This document shows, one piece after another, positions 17,577 through 26,216 of a DNA stretch of 64,000 nt (its first letter is position 1; each line of letters opens with the position of its first letter). The stretch spans positions 248,001-312,000 of the forward strand of contig NZ_CP102451.1 of assembly GCF_024637875.1 (NCBI RefSeq), in the 5' to 3' direction. The translations under genes and the position numbers were made by a program. This DNA comes from Vagococcus luciliae (GTDB lineage: Bacteria; Bacillota; Bacilli; Lactobacillales; Vagococcaceae). The notes under the pieces were generated by a model that did no database searches, was not told the DNA's origin, and saw only the letters and a program-made list of their open reading frames with translations.

Positions 17577-18871
17577 TAAGTCTGGCCTCCTTTAGCCAGT
17601 GTTTTTTCTAGCTCTTCTTGAGTCATCCAATTGTTATCATATTTTATATACCAAGAAGGGACTAGATCAATGGCCTGTTGTGTTTCTTTATTCTGCTCCC
17701 ACTTGTACCCTATCTGAATATCTATTATTTTAGACATATCTGCACCTTGATCTTTCAAATGATCAACTAATTCTTGAGTGGGCACAAGAGTCACAGAATC
17801 GTCTGAAGGTAGAGGAATTTGCAAAGTATCTTGATTGGCTTTAATAAACACATTTTTATTTTGAACAGTCGTTGCCAGACAGCCTTTCATATTATCACCA
17901 AATACAGGGAAACCTTCTACATAATTTCTATATACCACTTCATTACTAGTATCTGAAAAATATCGAAGATTACCTAAAGATGTCCCCATATCTTCTACAT
18001 ATTGAAACGTATCATAATATAAGCTATTTTCATTTCCAGAATGACTCTGTTTTAACTTACCAAAATAATTCACTTCACCTGTTTGACTATCAATAGTTAA
18101 TGACTCTCCCTCACTATTTGATAAACTTAAGTTTTCACCTTCATTTGAGAACAAATCATTTGGTTGATTGAAAAATCCACGTGAAAACGTCGTAAAAGAC
18201 TGTGTGGCAATAATATAACTATAAGTTTTGAGCTTGGCGCTATCAGCTAAATAATAGATACCTGCGACATTATCTGTAGGTAATAGGGCATTTACATAAT
18301 TATTATTTTCAGCATCAAGTATTGAAGTAATACTAGAAATATTTCCTTTAACCTCAACTTCTACCCCTAATTTATTTTTGTAATTCACAAAATAAAGTTT
18401 TCCATCATCTAGGGACATAATTAACCAATTAAACATTAAGTTTTTGCTATCACGTGGCAAGGTGATAGATAAATTATTCATATTGATGAATAAAGAGGCT
18501 GGAATAGCACTTGGATAAACCAAATTAAATAAATCGCGTTGCATAGTTAGACTTTCTACTTGGCCTGTTGTCATAGTACGAGTAGTTCCAAATTCAAGTG
18601 ACACAATTTTCTCATGCAAACTTGTCATGGTAGATTCTTTATTAGAGTACAGGAAATGATCTCCATTCCCATGATGATAAAATAACTTGGTTGGCATATA
18701 AACTTCCGTCATATCTTTTTTTTGCACAACGGCTTTGACTTTTGCTGTTCTATCTTGAAAACTTCGATTAGCAGGTTTTGTCCAAATTTTCCAAGATAAA
18801 AATAAACTAAGTAGCACCATGCAAATAACGCCTACTTTTAAAATATTCTCTCCCATTTTACTCATTCCCAT
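17576..18871 (-). CDS. yycH: WalK-interacting regulator YycH (WalH)
   Basis: Second accessory protein of the WalRK system, 431 residues. One N-terminal membrane span (about 9-26, ILKVGVICMVLLSLFLSWKI) is followed by a large extracytoplasmic domain. WKIWTKPANRS and the near-terminal LVPSWYIKYDNNW are typical of the family. The first ATG (18871) lies 10 bp inside the end of walK. Two further Met codons within the first six residues leave the exact start open. It is part of the walR-walK-yycH-yycI-yycJ operon. Confidence 0.9.
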   Translation of the reverse strand: MGMSKMGENILKVGVICMVLLSLFLSWKIWTKPANRSFQDRTAKVKAVVQKKDMTEVYMPTKLFYHHGNGDHFLYSNKESTMTSLHEKIVSLEFGTTRTMTTGQVESLTMQRDLFNLVYPSAIPASLFINMNNLSITLPRDSKNLMFNWLIMSLDDGKLYFVNYKNKLGVEVEVKGNISSITSILDAENNNYVNALLPTDNVAGIYYLADSAKLKTYSYIIATQSFTTFSRGFFNQPNDLFSNEGENLSLSNSEGESLTIDSQTGEVNYFGKLKQSHSGNENSLYYDTFQYVEDMGTSLGNLRYFSDTSNEVVYRNYVEGFPVFGDNMKGCLATTVQNKNVFIKANQDTLQIPLPSDDSVTLVPTQELVDHLKDQGADMSKIIDIQIGYKWEQNKETQQAIDLVPSWYIKYDNNWMTQEELEKTLAKGGQT

Positions 18872-20688
18872 AGATCCTCCTCGTAAGGTTCATAAGGTAG
18901 TGAAATAAAGAATGTCGAGCCTTTATTTTCTTCACTTTCAGCCCAAATATTTCCGCCATGAGCCAAGATTGATTCTTTAGATATAGCTAGTCCTAAACCA
19001 GAACCACCCATCGCACGAGATCGTGCCTTATCCACTCGGAAGAATCGATCAAATACACGTCCAAGGTTTTGTTTTGGAATACCTAATCCCTCATCTGAGA
19101 TACTTAATACGACATTCTTATGCGTTTCAAGTAAGCGACATGTTATGGTCCCGCCATCAGGTGAATATTTCATTGCATTATTTAAGATATTATCCAATAC
19201 TTGAATCATGCGATCAGTATCAATATCGACCCAAATCGCTCGTTGAGTAAATTCTCGTTTAATCACATAATTTCTATCACTATCTTTAATAACCATATCA
19301 AAACGATCTAACACATAATTAAACAATTCATTTAAATTGACTAATTCTTTTTGTAACTCAATTTTATTGGCATCCATACGTGATAATTGAAGTAAATCAT
19401 TAATCATCCGAATCATGCGATTGGTTTCTTCTTGTGTAACTTTTAAAAATTGTGGGGCAACTTCTGAATCTTGCCATGCACCATCAAGTAAAGCTTCAAT
19501 GTAGCTTTTCATACTTGTTAGCGGTGTTCTTAACTCATGAGATACATTTGAAACAAATTGGCGACGTTCTTCTTCATCTTTTTCTTTTTTGGTCACGTCA
19601 TGAAGCACACACACTAATCCACTGATAAAACCAGACTCTCGCCGAATCATTGAAAACTCTGCACGAATAAGAGTTGTTTCACTAAAATCTTCACTAAAAT
19701 CAAGTAACACATCTTCTTGTACTTCTAGTAAGTCCCTAAAGCTATACTTATCTCCTAATTTTAATAACTCTAAAATGGATTGATTGATGACATCTTCAGT
19801 GCCAATTCGAAGTAGATTTAACGCTGTGTCATTAATTAAAATGATGTTTCCACGACGATCAGTTCCGATAACACCATCAGACATATGAGTTAAAACACTA
19901 TCTAGCCGACGCCTCTCAGCATCCATGGTTTCTTGTGTTTCTTTAACACGATAAGACAGTTCATTAAATGTCTCCCCTAATTGTCCTAACTCGTCTTTCC
20001 CATAAACTTCCACTTGTCCTGAATAATCACCATTAGCAATTCTATCTGCTTGTTGTTTCATTTCGCCAATAGGCTTTGTAATCGTTCTAGATACAAGCAA
20101 CGCTATAATTAACGTAAAGATAAGCGCAATCATCGATGCATAGAAAAATATCAACGTAATCTCACTAACTTGTTGATACTTACTTTCTATATTGCTTTTA
20201 ACATATAATGAACCAATTACCGTATCTCCAGTAGGGGAATATATTTGTTCAATATTAATAAATACCCTCTGCCCCGTTTGTGGGTCTGTTCGTTCTTCTT
20301 TTTTTTGATTAAATGAATTAAATAATTCATAATCATTCTTTTTTCCAACATCTCCTTGTAGATTTGGATCACTTGTTGCCATAACAATCCCTTTATCATC
20401 TACTAAACGAACTTCTAAAATTTCATTTTTAGAAAATTCATCTAAAATTCGCTTTAAATTAGATTCTTGTTGTGAATCATTTTTTTTGCTAATTTCAGAG
20501 CTTAAATTGGTCGCGAGTGTTTCAACTTGGTTAGTCACATTTTCCTCAAACGTCTGAATTGTTGATGTTTCAAGCACTCGGATAAAAATAGCTCCGATAA
20601 TCTCAATCGAAATCATCAACAGTAGCACAAACACTAAAGCAATTTTAAAGTGAACCGATGAAAAAAAGGGCGTTCTATTTTTTTTCAT
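18862..20688 (-). CDS. walK: Sensor histidine kinase WalK (VicK/YycG)
   Basis: Essential kinase controlling peptidoglycan hydrolase expression. Of 608 residues, the first span lies at about 12-32 and the second at about 180-200, enclosing an extracytoplasmic sensor domain. HAMP (VSRTITKPIGEMKQQADRIA) and a PAS domain (VIGTDRRGNIILINDTALNL) follow. HisKA has FVSNVSHELRTPLTS with the phosphorylated His, and the ATPase domain has N (ILNNAMKYS), G1 (DEGLGIP) and G2 (GSGLGLAI) boxes. The frame is open to GTG 20700, but GGTGA fits ATG 20688 with 8-nt spacing. It directly follows walR. Confidence 0.95.
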   Translation of the reverse strand: MKKNRTPFFSSVHFKIALVFVLLLMISIEIIGAIFIRVLETSTIQTFEENVTNQVETLATNLSSEISKKNDSQQESNLKRILDEFSKNEILEVRLVDDKGIVMATSDPNLQGDVGKKNDYELFNSFNQKKEERTDPQTGQRVFINIEQIYSPTGDTVIGSLYVKSNIESKYQQVSEITLIFFYASMIALIFTLIIALLVSRTITKPIGEMKQQADRIANGDYSGQVEVYGKDELGQLGETFNELSYRVKETQETMDAERRRLDSVLTHMSDGVIGTDRRGNIILINDTALNLLRIGTEDVINQSILELLKLGDKYSFRDLLEVQEDVLLDFSEDFSETTLIRAEFSMIRRESGFISGLVCVLHDVTKKEKDEEERRQFVSNVSHELRTPLTSMKSYIEALLDGAWQDSEVAPQFLKVTQEETNRMIRMINDLLQLSRMDANKIELQKELVNLNELFNYVLDRFDMVIKDSDRNYVIKREFTQRAIWVDIDTDRMIQVLDNILNNAMKYSPDGGTITCRLLETHKNVVLSISDEGLGIPKQNLGRVFDRFFRVDKARSRAMGGSGLGLAISKESILAHGGNIWAESEENKGSTFFISLPYEPYEEDLWE

Positions 20689-20700
20689 TATACGATTCAC

Positions 20701-21405
20701 CTAATCTTGTTCTGGATTTCTAAGATAATAACCAACACCACGCCGTGTAATTAACCAATTAGGATGACTAGCATTATCCTCTATTTTTTCTCTCAAACGT
20801 CTTACCGTCACATCTACTGTACGCACATCACCAAAATAGTCATAACCCCAAACCGTTTGAAGTAAATGCTCACGCGTCATAACTTGTCCAATATGTTTTG
20901 CAAGATAATGGAGTAATTCAAATTCACGATGTGTTAACTCAATGGTTTCCCCACGTTTTGATACCACATAGGCATCAGGGTGAATAGTTAAAGCACCTAT
21001 TGTTAATTCATTATTTTGTATTTCTTCCGTTTTAGACGTTGTATTATCATGTCGACGTAAATTAGCTTTCACGCGCGCCACTAATTCACGATTAGAGAAT
21101 GGTTTTGTCACATAATCATCTGCACCAAGTTCCAATCCTAATACTTTATCTATTTCGGAATCTTTGGCTGTTACCATAATAATCGGCGTATCATACTTTT
21201 TACGTACATCGCGACACACTTCTAAACCATCTTTTTTGGGTAACATTAAGTCCAAAATAATTAAATCTGGATTTACTTCATCCACCATTTCAACTGCTTC
21301 TTCACCATCAAACGCGGTAAAAACTTCATATCCTTCTTTTGTTAAATTAAATTTTACTATATCTGAAATAGGCTTCTCATCATCTACAACTAGTATTTTT
21401 TTCAC
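20701..21405 (-). CDS. walR: Response regulator WalR (VicR/YycF)
   Basis: OmpR-type DNA-binding response regulator of 234 residues, partner of WalK. The receiver domain has acidic pocket DDEK, phospho-acceptor Asp in [15 protein letters not shown], Thr in IIMVTAKD and Lys in [11 protein letters not shown]. The winged-helix domain has [15 protein letters not shown] and [17 protein letters not shown]. The C-terminus [16 protein letters not shown] is typical of WalR. It is the first gene of the operon. Homologues bind two TGTWAH hexamers 5 bp apart; I did not find a convincing copy upstream of walR or htrA here. Confidence 0.96.
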   Translation of the reverse strand: MKKILVVDDEKPISDIVKFNLTKEGYEVFTAFDGEEAVEMVDEVNPDLIILDLMLPKKDGLEVCRDVRKKYDTPIIMVTAKDSEIDKVLGLELGADDYVTKPFSNRELVARVKANLRRHDNTTSKTEEIQNNELTIGALTIHPDAYVVSKRGETIELTHREFELLHYLAKHIGQVMTREHLLQTVWGYDYFGDVRTVDVTVRRLREKIEDNASHPNWLITRRGVGYYLRNPEQD

Positions 21406-21737
21406 TATTGGTCACCGTCCTCAATTCTTCTTCTTTTTCATAAAGGTCATCCACACTATTATACAACATTTTGAATACTTAAAAAACATTTCCGATTTTC
21501 AGAATCATTTCAGACTTTTTTGATACTTTTCAGTAAATATTACTTATTTTATTTCGGTATTTTGCGTATGTATGAGAAAAAAATGACGACTTTATATTGG
21601 TTGATATATCAATGTTTATAAACATTCTAATCTGTGTTATTTAATTAACTTGTTCTTTTTCATTGTGACTTTCCTACATATAACTTAAACTTAATATATA
21701 AATTAATTCATTTAATTTATTCGGCTAATAATTGAAG
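21406..21737. other. Intergenic region upstream of walR
   Basis: About 330 bp of very AT-rich sequence containing the minus-strand promoter region of walR and, on the plus strand, the probable promoter of the C-rich-loop hairpin RNA at 21738. A plus-strand -35 TTGTGA near 21663 and TAAACT 17 bp later is one possibility. I see no coding potential. Confidence 0.35.
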
Positions 21738-21817
21738 TAAGACTAGGTTTCCCCTTCCCTTACAAAGTCTAGTCTTATGGAAGCAAAAAAAGTTGAGAGT
21801 AAATCTCAACTTTTTTT
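21738..21817 (+). ncRNA. Candidate small RNA: hairpin with C-rich anti-Shine-Dalgarno loop plus terminator
   Basis: A 13-bp stem (21738-21750 with 21765-21777, two G-T pairs) displays the loop CCCCTTCCCTTACA, complementary to purine-rich ribosome-binding sites. Eight bases later a 14-bp terminator hairpin with a T run (21785-21817) follows. This two-hairpin layout, with C-rich unpaired bases and an intrinsic terminator, is that of Gram-positive regulatory RNAs of the csRNA/RsaE kind. The 5' end is not defined. Confidence 0.45.
21785..21817. terminator. Bidirectional terminator
   Basis: A 14-bp stem (21785-21798 with 21804-21817) with 5-nt loop and A7/T7 flanks. It ends the minus-strand gene at 21843-22148 and could end a plus-strand transcript from 21.7 kb. 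Confidence 0.85.
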
Positions 21818-21842
21818 GTATCTTTTTTATCATGCTAAAAAA

Positions 21843-22148
21843 TCAAGCTTTCGCCTGTGTTTTAATTGCATTTAATTTTGACTTTAATGAATCAATATGA
21901 CTTTCCGTTGGCTCAACTTCTAAACGTTCAAAGACACTAACCATAGTTTTCAACTCTTCATCATCCAAATCATCGATAATATCTAACAAATTTTGATTGT
22001 CTTGTAATTTATCTTTTACCAACAATTTATACTTTAGACGATTTACTGATTCTGTAGTTTTCTCAATACCTCTTTTAGTTAGTTTAGTTACAGCGATGAG
22101 ACCCATGATGCCTGTTGCTGTAACAACACATTTTGTTGATTTTTTCAT
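21843..22148 (-). CDS. Small protein of unknown function
   Basis: A 101-residue protein without a recognised family. It starts MKKSTKCVVTATGIMGLIAV, a basic then hydrophobic N-terminus (about 7-21) that could be a weak signal or anchor. The rest is charged and helical, with LLDIIDDLDDEELKTMVSVF. Its ending resembles small acidic/basic helical proteins that carry no catalytic residues. ATG 22148 has GGAGG 9 nt upstream; the ATG three codons earlier abuts it. It is monocistronic, ending in the terminator at 21785-21817. Confidence 0.55.
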   Translation of the reverse strand: MKKSTKCVVTATGIMGLIAVTKLTKRGIEKTTESVNRLKYKLLVKDKLQDNQNLLDIIDDLDDEELKTMVSVFERLEVEPTESHIDSLKSKLNAIKTQAKA

Positions 22149-22280
22149 ACTAATCATCCTCCATCTCTTTACTAGTTATTATAACATCAAAGAATTTTTT
22201 CTTGTACTAAAAACCCTTCTTTTTATAACGATACTCTTATCATCTCGCCACAGATTGAATTTTTAATGAAGTAAAAATAA

Positions 22281-22328
22281 AAAAACATTGTGGAATAAGT
22301 TCATACTAACTTATTCCACAATGTTTTT
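22281..22328 (-). terminator. Terminator after tRNA-Lys
   Basis: A 21-bp perfect stem (22281-22301 with 22308-22328). On the minus strand it begins 10 bp past the tRNA 3' end and ends in a T run. Confidence 0.85.
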
Positions 22329-22337
22329 CTCATTTTA

Positions 22338-22410
22338 TGGGCTGTAAGGGGCTTGAACCCTTGACCCACGGATTAAGAGTCCGTTGCTCTACCAACTGAG
22401 CTAACAGCCC
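22338..22410 (-). tRNA. tRNA-Lys (anticodon CTT)
   Basis: A complete cloverleaf on the minus strand. The acceptor is GGGCTGT/ACAGCCC with discriminator A. The D arm is GCTC/GAGC, and the anticodon arm ACGGA/TCCGT carries loop CTCTTAA, which puts CTT at positions 34-36. The T arm has loop TTCAAGC. No CCA is encoded, so it is added after transcription. It is a single tRNA gene with its own terminator. Confidence 0.95.
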
Positions 22411-22463
22411 AATAGTTAACAGATTTATTATATCACTTGTTATTTTTCCACGCAAGAAATTTT

Positions 22464-23030
22464 CTAGATTTTACGTACTTTCATTGAAATGATATTTCTA
22501 GACCTTGTTCCCTCATTCTGTACTAATTCGGCTAATTGGTATAAACAATCAATGTCTTCTAAGTTGCTTATGTCGAGACCTATTTCTTCACCTAATGTTA
22601 ATAAATCTGCTTCTGGAGTTCCTATTAATAAATTCTCGACTTCCAGTAAAACCAATTCTTTTAAATTTTTAGTCGTCTCGGCTAATTGTAGCCCTTGTGA
22701 AAATTTTTCGTGAAAATATAGAAATTCAAAAAATTTTGCCAAAATAAGAAGAATTTTCTCAAAACATTTCTTTCCTGCAATAACTTCATGAGGAAAAATA
22801 TCCAATAAGACATCTTGTAGCGCTTGCTCATTCCAATTATCTAATGTCTGAAAGTGATAATCAAACATGTATTCACTAAAGGACATAATAACTCTTTGAG
22901 ACATTCTCCGTTCAGAATAATCAAGTTGTCTATAATAAAATGTTTTTTCAAATACATTTAATTTTTCTTTGGTGTCACTCATCGCTTCTTCAAATAAATG
23001 ATTAGCTTTTTCTAAATAGTCATTTGCCAT
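22464..23030 (-). CDS. Protein of unknown function (188 aa)
   Basis: A cytoplasmic, mostly helical and acidic protein with no signal peptide or membrane span. It begins MANDYLEKANHLFEEAMSDT, has an aromatic-rich middle (FLYFHEKF), and has a segment LLTLGEEIGLDISNLEDIDC near the end. I recognise no family and see no catalytic pattern. The ATG at 23030 has GATGGTGAG in front, a modest ribosome-binding site. It lies upstream of tRNA-Lys on the same strand with about 50 bp between them. Confidence 0.6.
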   Translation of the reverse strand: MANDYLEKANHLFEEAMSDTKEKLNVFEKTFYYRQLDYSERRMSQRVIMSFSEYMFDYHFQTLDNWNEQALQDVLLDIFPHEVIAGKKCFEKILLILAKFFEFLYFHEKFSQGLQLAETTKNLKELVLLEVENLLIGTPEADLLTLGEEIGLDISNLEDIDCLYQLAELVQNEGTRSRNIISMKVRKI

Positions 23031-23145
23031 TATCTCACCATCTTTTCTGATATCATCTATTCTTCAAAAAGGGATATTAATATCTTGTTCATTAAATATA
23101 CCATATAAAATTTAAGGTAACCACCTTTTATAAAGGTCATCTGTG

Positions 23146-23223
23146 CTATTCATTATTATATAAATAATTTAATATAAGTTTATGAATAGTTTCGTCTGAT
23201 GAGACGACAAATTTGTTTTTTTT
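23146..23223 (+). ncRNA. Possible structured intergenic RNA or isolated terminator
   Basis: Plus-strand inverted repeat CTATTCAT/ATGAATAG (23146-23153 with 23182-23189), then TCGTCT-GATG-AGACGA (23192-23207) and a T8 run at 23216-23223. It looks like a small transcript ending in a terminator, but the 8-nt gap before the T run weakens the case, and no promoter is clear. Confidence 0.25.
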
Positions 23224-23323
23224 CCAAATTTTTTTCTATTTACTTTTATACTTAGTATGTCTATACTAGAGACTATTGGTTAAGAATTTTTATTTTATGA
23301 GATTTTTTTCTTTTTCGCCTAAA

Positions 23324-23370
23324 ACACAATAGATAGTAGCCTTCAATAATCTGAACACAATATCTAGTGT
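23324..23370 (+). promoter_or_regulatory. Pair of NrdR boxes
   Basis: ACACAATAGATAGTAG (23324-23339) and ACACAATATCTAGTGT (23355-23370) are 31 bp apart start to start, about three helical turns. This matches the tandem NrdR box arrangement (consensus ACACWATATWTWGTGT). They lie just upstream of the nrdH promoter, so the ATP/dATP-sensing repressor NrdR should control the operon. Confidence 0.85.
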
Positions 23371-23377
23371 TTCGTTA

Positions 23378-23405
23378 TTGACTTTTTTTTATTTCAAGCT
23401 ATACT
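23378..23405 (+). promoter_or_regulatory. Promoter of nrdHIEF
   Basis: -35 TTGACT (23378-23383), 16-bp spacer and -10 TATACT (23400-23405). It lies 8 bp downstream of the second NrdR box and about 40 bp before the nrdH start codon, which follows an AGGAGG ribosome-binding site. Confidence 0.75.
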
Positions 23406-23445
23406 TATGTTTATATAATAAAGAACAAATTAGGAGGAAAAACTC

Positions 23446-23679
23446 ATGAGTACAATCACACTATATACAAAAAATAATTGTCCACAATGTCTAATGACTA
23501 AGAAATTTTTAGCACAAAAAAATGTTGAATTCAACGAAATTAATATAGATAAAGAACCACAATATATTGATTCATTAAAAAAAGAAGGCTTCCAAAGTGT
23601 TCCTGTTTTAAAAACAATAGATGAAGATATTACAATCGTTGGTTTTAGACCAGATCAATTAAGAACGTTGGCGGTTTAA
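23446..23679 (+). CDS. nrdH: Glutaredoxin-like protein NrdH
   Basis: Electron donor for class Ib ribonucleotide reductase, with thioredoxin-like activity. The 77 residues are the usual length. The redox motif CPQC lies in KNNCPQCLMTKKF, close to the NrdH consensus CVQC/CPQC. SVPVL is the cis-Pro loop, and the NrdH-typical GFRPDQLRTL ends the protein. It is the first gene of nrdHIEF, under the NrdR boxes. Confidence 0.95.
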   Translation: MSTITLYTKNNCPQCLMTKKFLAQKNVEFNEINIDKEPQYIDSLKKEGFQSVPVLKTIDEDITIVGFRPDQLRTLAV

Positions 23680-23682
23680 ATT

Positions 23683-24063
23683 ATGAGATTAGTCTTTTTT
23701 TCTTTAACCGGACAGACAAGACGCTTTATTAATAAAATCGGCCTTCCATCTTATGAAATCGATACTACTAATCCTTTTCATGAAATCAACGAGGATTATC
23801 TACTAATCGTTCCTACTTATGACAAAGAAGTCACAGAAGTAGTGAACGATTTTATTGAGTACAAAACCAACCAAGAGCACTTACTAGGTGTTGCAGGTGG
23901 TGGCAATCTTAACTTTGGAGACTTATTTGTCTTTACTGCAAAAGACATTGCAAAAGATTATGGCATCCCTCTTGTGTTTTCTTTTGAATTTAGTGGCACA
24001 AATGACGATGTAAAAAATTTTAAGAAAGTAGTGAATGAATTTGAGTCTAAAAGATCTGACTGA
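23683..24063 (+). CDS. nrdI: Flavodoxin-like NrdI
   Basis: Flavoprotein that supplies the oxidant needed to assemble the Mn(III)2-tyrosyl radical cofactor of NrdF. It has 126 residues. FFSLTGQTRRFI is the FMN phosphate loop, and LLIVPTYDKEVTEVVNDF and GVAGGGNLNFGDLF follow, as in the family. It begins 3 bp after the nrdH stop. Its last 29 bp overlap the start of nrdE, showing tight coupling. Confidence 0.94.
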   Translation: MRLVFFSLTGQTRRFINKIGLPSYEIDTTNPFHEINEDYLLIVPTYDKEVTEVVNDFIEYKTNQEHLLGVAGGGNLNFGDLFVFTAKDIAKDYGIPLVFSFEFSGTNDDVKNFKKVVNEFESKRSD

Positions 24064-26203
24064 TGTAACTTATTTCGAATTAAACAACGAAATCAACCGC
24101 CCCGTAAATGATCAAATTCCCTTATATAAAGATAAAGAAGCCTTAGATGCCTTTTTTAAAGAAAATGTGGAACCAAACACGAAAAAATTTTCCTCTATAG
24201 AAGAAAAATTAACATTCTTAACTAAACACGATTATTTAGAAGAAGAATTTCTATCTCTTTACTCACTAGAATTTATTGAATCACTATATGCTTATCTAGC
24301 GTCTCAATCATTTACCTTTAAATCATTTATGGCAGCTTACAAGTTTTACTCTCAATATGCCTTAAAAACAAATGATGGCACACAATACTTAGAACGTTAT
24401 GAAGACCGTGTGGCGTTTAACGCATTGTACTTTGCTAACGGTAATGAAGAACTTGCTATGAGTTTAGCTGATGAAATGATTCATCAACGTTACCAACCAG
24501 CAACACCATCCTTTTTAAATGCTGGACGTAAACGTCGTGGTGAGTTAGTATCTTGTTTCTTAGTGCAAGTAACTGATGATATGAACAGTATTGGTCGCTC
24601 AATTAACAGTGCCTTACAATTATCACGTATTGGTGGTGGTGTGGGTATCACACTATCAAACTTGCGTGAAGCTGGTGCACCAATCAAAGGATTTGAAGGA
24701 GCAGCGAGTGGAGTTGTTCCTGTGATGAAATTATTTGAGGATAGTTTTAGTTATAGTAATCAACTTGGTCAACGTCAAGGGGCTGGTGTGGTTTATTTAA
24801 ACGTCTTTCACCCAGACATTGAAATGTTCTTATCAACAAAAAAAGAAAATGCGGATGAAAAAATTCGTGTTAAAACATTATCACTTGGTTTGTTAGTACC
24901 AGATAAATTCTATGAATTAGCTCGTAATAATGAAGATATGTACTTATTCAGTCCATATAGTGTGGAAAAAGAATATGGCGTACCATTTTCTTACATTGAT
25001 ATTACAGAGGAATATGACAACTTAGTAGCGAATCCACGTATTAGAAAACAAAAAATTGACGCTCGTTACTTAGAAAATGAAATTAGTAAATTACAACAAG
25101 AATCTGGTTATCCTTATATCATCAACATTGACACTGCCAACCGTGCCAATCCTATTGATGGTAAAATCATTATGAGTAACTTATGTTCTGAAATCTTACA
25201 AGTCCAAAAACCATCTGTCATTAACGATCGCCAAGAATATGACGTCCTTGGAACAGATATTTCTTGTAACTTAGGCTCAACTAATATTGTTAACTTAATG
25301 GATAGCCCTGACTTTGGAAAATCTGTTAAAACAATGACACGAGCACTCACTTATATCACAGACGCTTCTGATATTGAAGTTGTTCCATCGATTCAAAACG
25401 GTAACCGGCTAAATCATACAATTGGTTTAGGGGCCATGGGATTACATACTTACTTTGCTAAAAATCAAATGGAGTATGGTTCAGAAGAATCATTAGAATT
25501 TACTGATGTTTACTTTATGCTACTAAACTACTGGACTTTAGTTGAAAGTAACAATATCGCAAAAGAACGCAACGAATCATTTGATAACTTTGAAAACTCA
25601 AAATATGCTACTGGAGAATACTTTGATACGTATATTAAAGATGAAATCAAGCCTTCTTCTAATAAAGTCAAAGAATTATTTGACGGTATTTTCATTCCTA
25701 CAGCAAAAGATTGGGAAGAATTAAAACAGTCTATTAAACAATATGGCTTATACCATCAAAATCGTCTAGCCGTTGCACCAAATGGCTCAATTTCTTATAT
25801 CAATGATACTAGTGCTAGTATTCATCCAATTACTCGTTTAATTGAAGAACGTCAAGAAAAGAAAATTGGAAAGATTTACTATCCAGCACCTTTCTTATCT
25901 AATGACACGATGCCATACTACACATCAGCTTATGACATGGATATGCGTAAAGTGATTGATGTGTATGCGACAGCTCAAAAACATATCGATCAAGGGATGA
26001 GTTTAACGCTATTTATGCGCTCAGATATACCTGAAGGCTTGTATGAATGGAAAACAAAGACAACAAAACAAACAACACGTGATTTAAATATTTTACGTCA
26101 CTACGCATTCCATAAAGGCGTTAAATCAATTTACTACATTCGTACTTATACTGATGACGATGAGGAAATTGGTAGCAACCAATGTGAAAGCTGTGTTATT
26201 TAA
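24035..26203 (+). CDS. nrdE: Class Ib ribonucleoside-diphosphate reductase, alpha subunit
   Basis: Catalytic subunit that reduces NDPs to dNDPs. The 722 residues are full length. A short ATP-cone-less N-terminus is typical of NrdE. The active-site region includes PATPSFLNAGRKRRGELVSC (redox Cys), NLCSEILQVQKPS (Asn, radical Cys and Glu), and APNGSISYINDTSASIHP. The C-terminal NQCESCVI holds the shuttle Cys pair re-reduced by NrdH. The start overlaps nrdI. It is followed by nrdF after 13 bp with an AAGGAGG ribosome-binding site. Confidence 0.96.
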   Translation: MNLSLKDLTDVTYFELNNEINRPVNDQIPLYKDKEALDAFFKENVEPNTKKFSSIEEKLTFLTKHDYLEEEFLSLYSLEFIESLYAYLASQSFTFKSFMAAYKFYSQYALKTNDGTQYLERYEDRVAFNALYFANGNEELAMSLADEMIHQRYQPATPSFLNAGRKRRGELVSCFLVQVTDDMNSIGRSINSALQLSRIGGGVGITLSNLREAGAPIKGFEGAASGVVPVMKLFEDSFSYSNQLGQRQGAGVVYLNVFHPDIEMFLSTKKENADEKIRVKTLSLGLLVPDKFYELARNNEDMYLFSPYSVEKEYGVPFSYIDITEEYDNLVANPRIRKQKIDARYLENEISKLQQESGYPYIINIDTANRANPIDGKIIMSNLCSEILQVQKPSVINDRQEYDVLGTDISCNLGSTNIVNLMDSPDFGKSVKTMTRALTYITDASDIEVVPSIQNGNRLNHTIGLGAMGLHTYFAKNQMEYGSEESLEFTDVYFMLLNYWTLVESNNIAKERNESFDNFENSKYATGEYFDTYIKDEIKPSSNKVKELFDGIFIPTAKDWEELKQSIKQYGLYHQNRLAVAPNGSISYINDTSASIHPITRLIEERQEKKIGKIYYPAPFLSNDTMPYYTSAYDMDMRKVIDVYATAQKHIDQGMSLTLFMRSDIPEGLYEWKTKTTKQTTRDLNILRHYAFHKGVKSIYYIRTYTDDDEEIGSNQCESCVI

Positions 26204-26216
26204 GGAGGAACAATAA

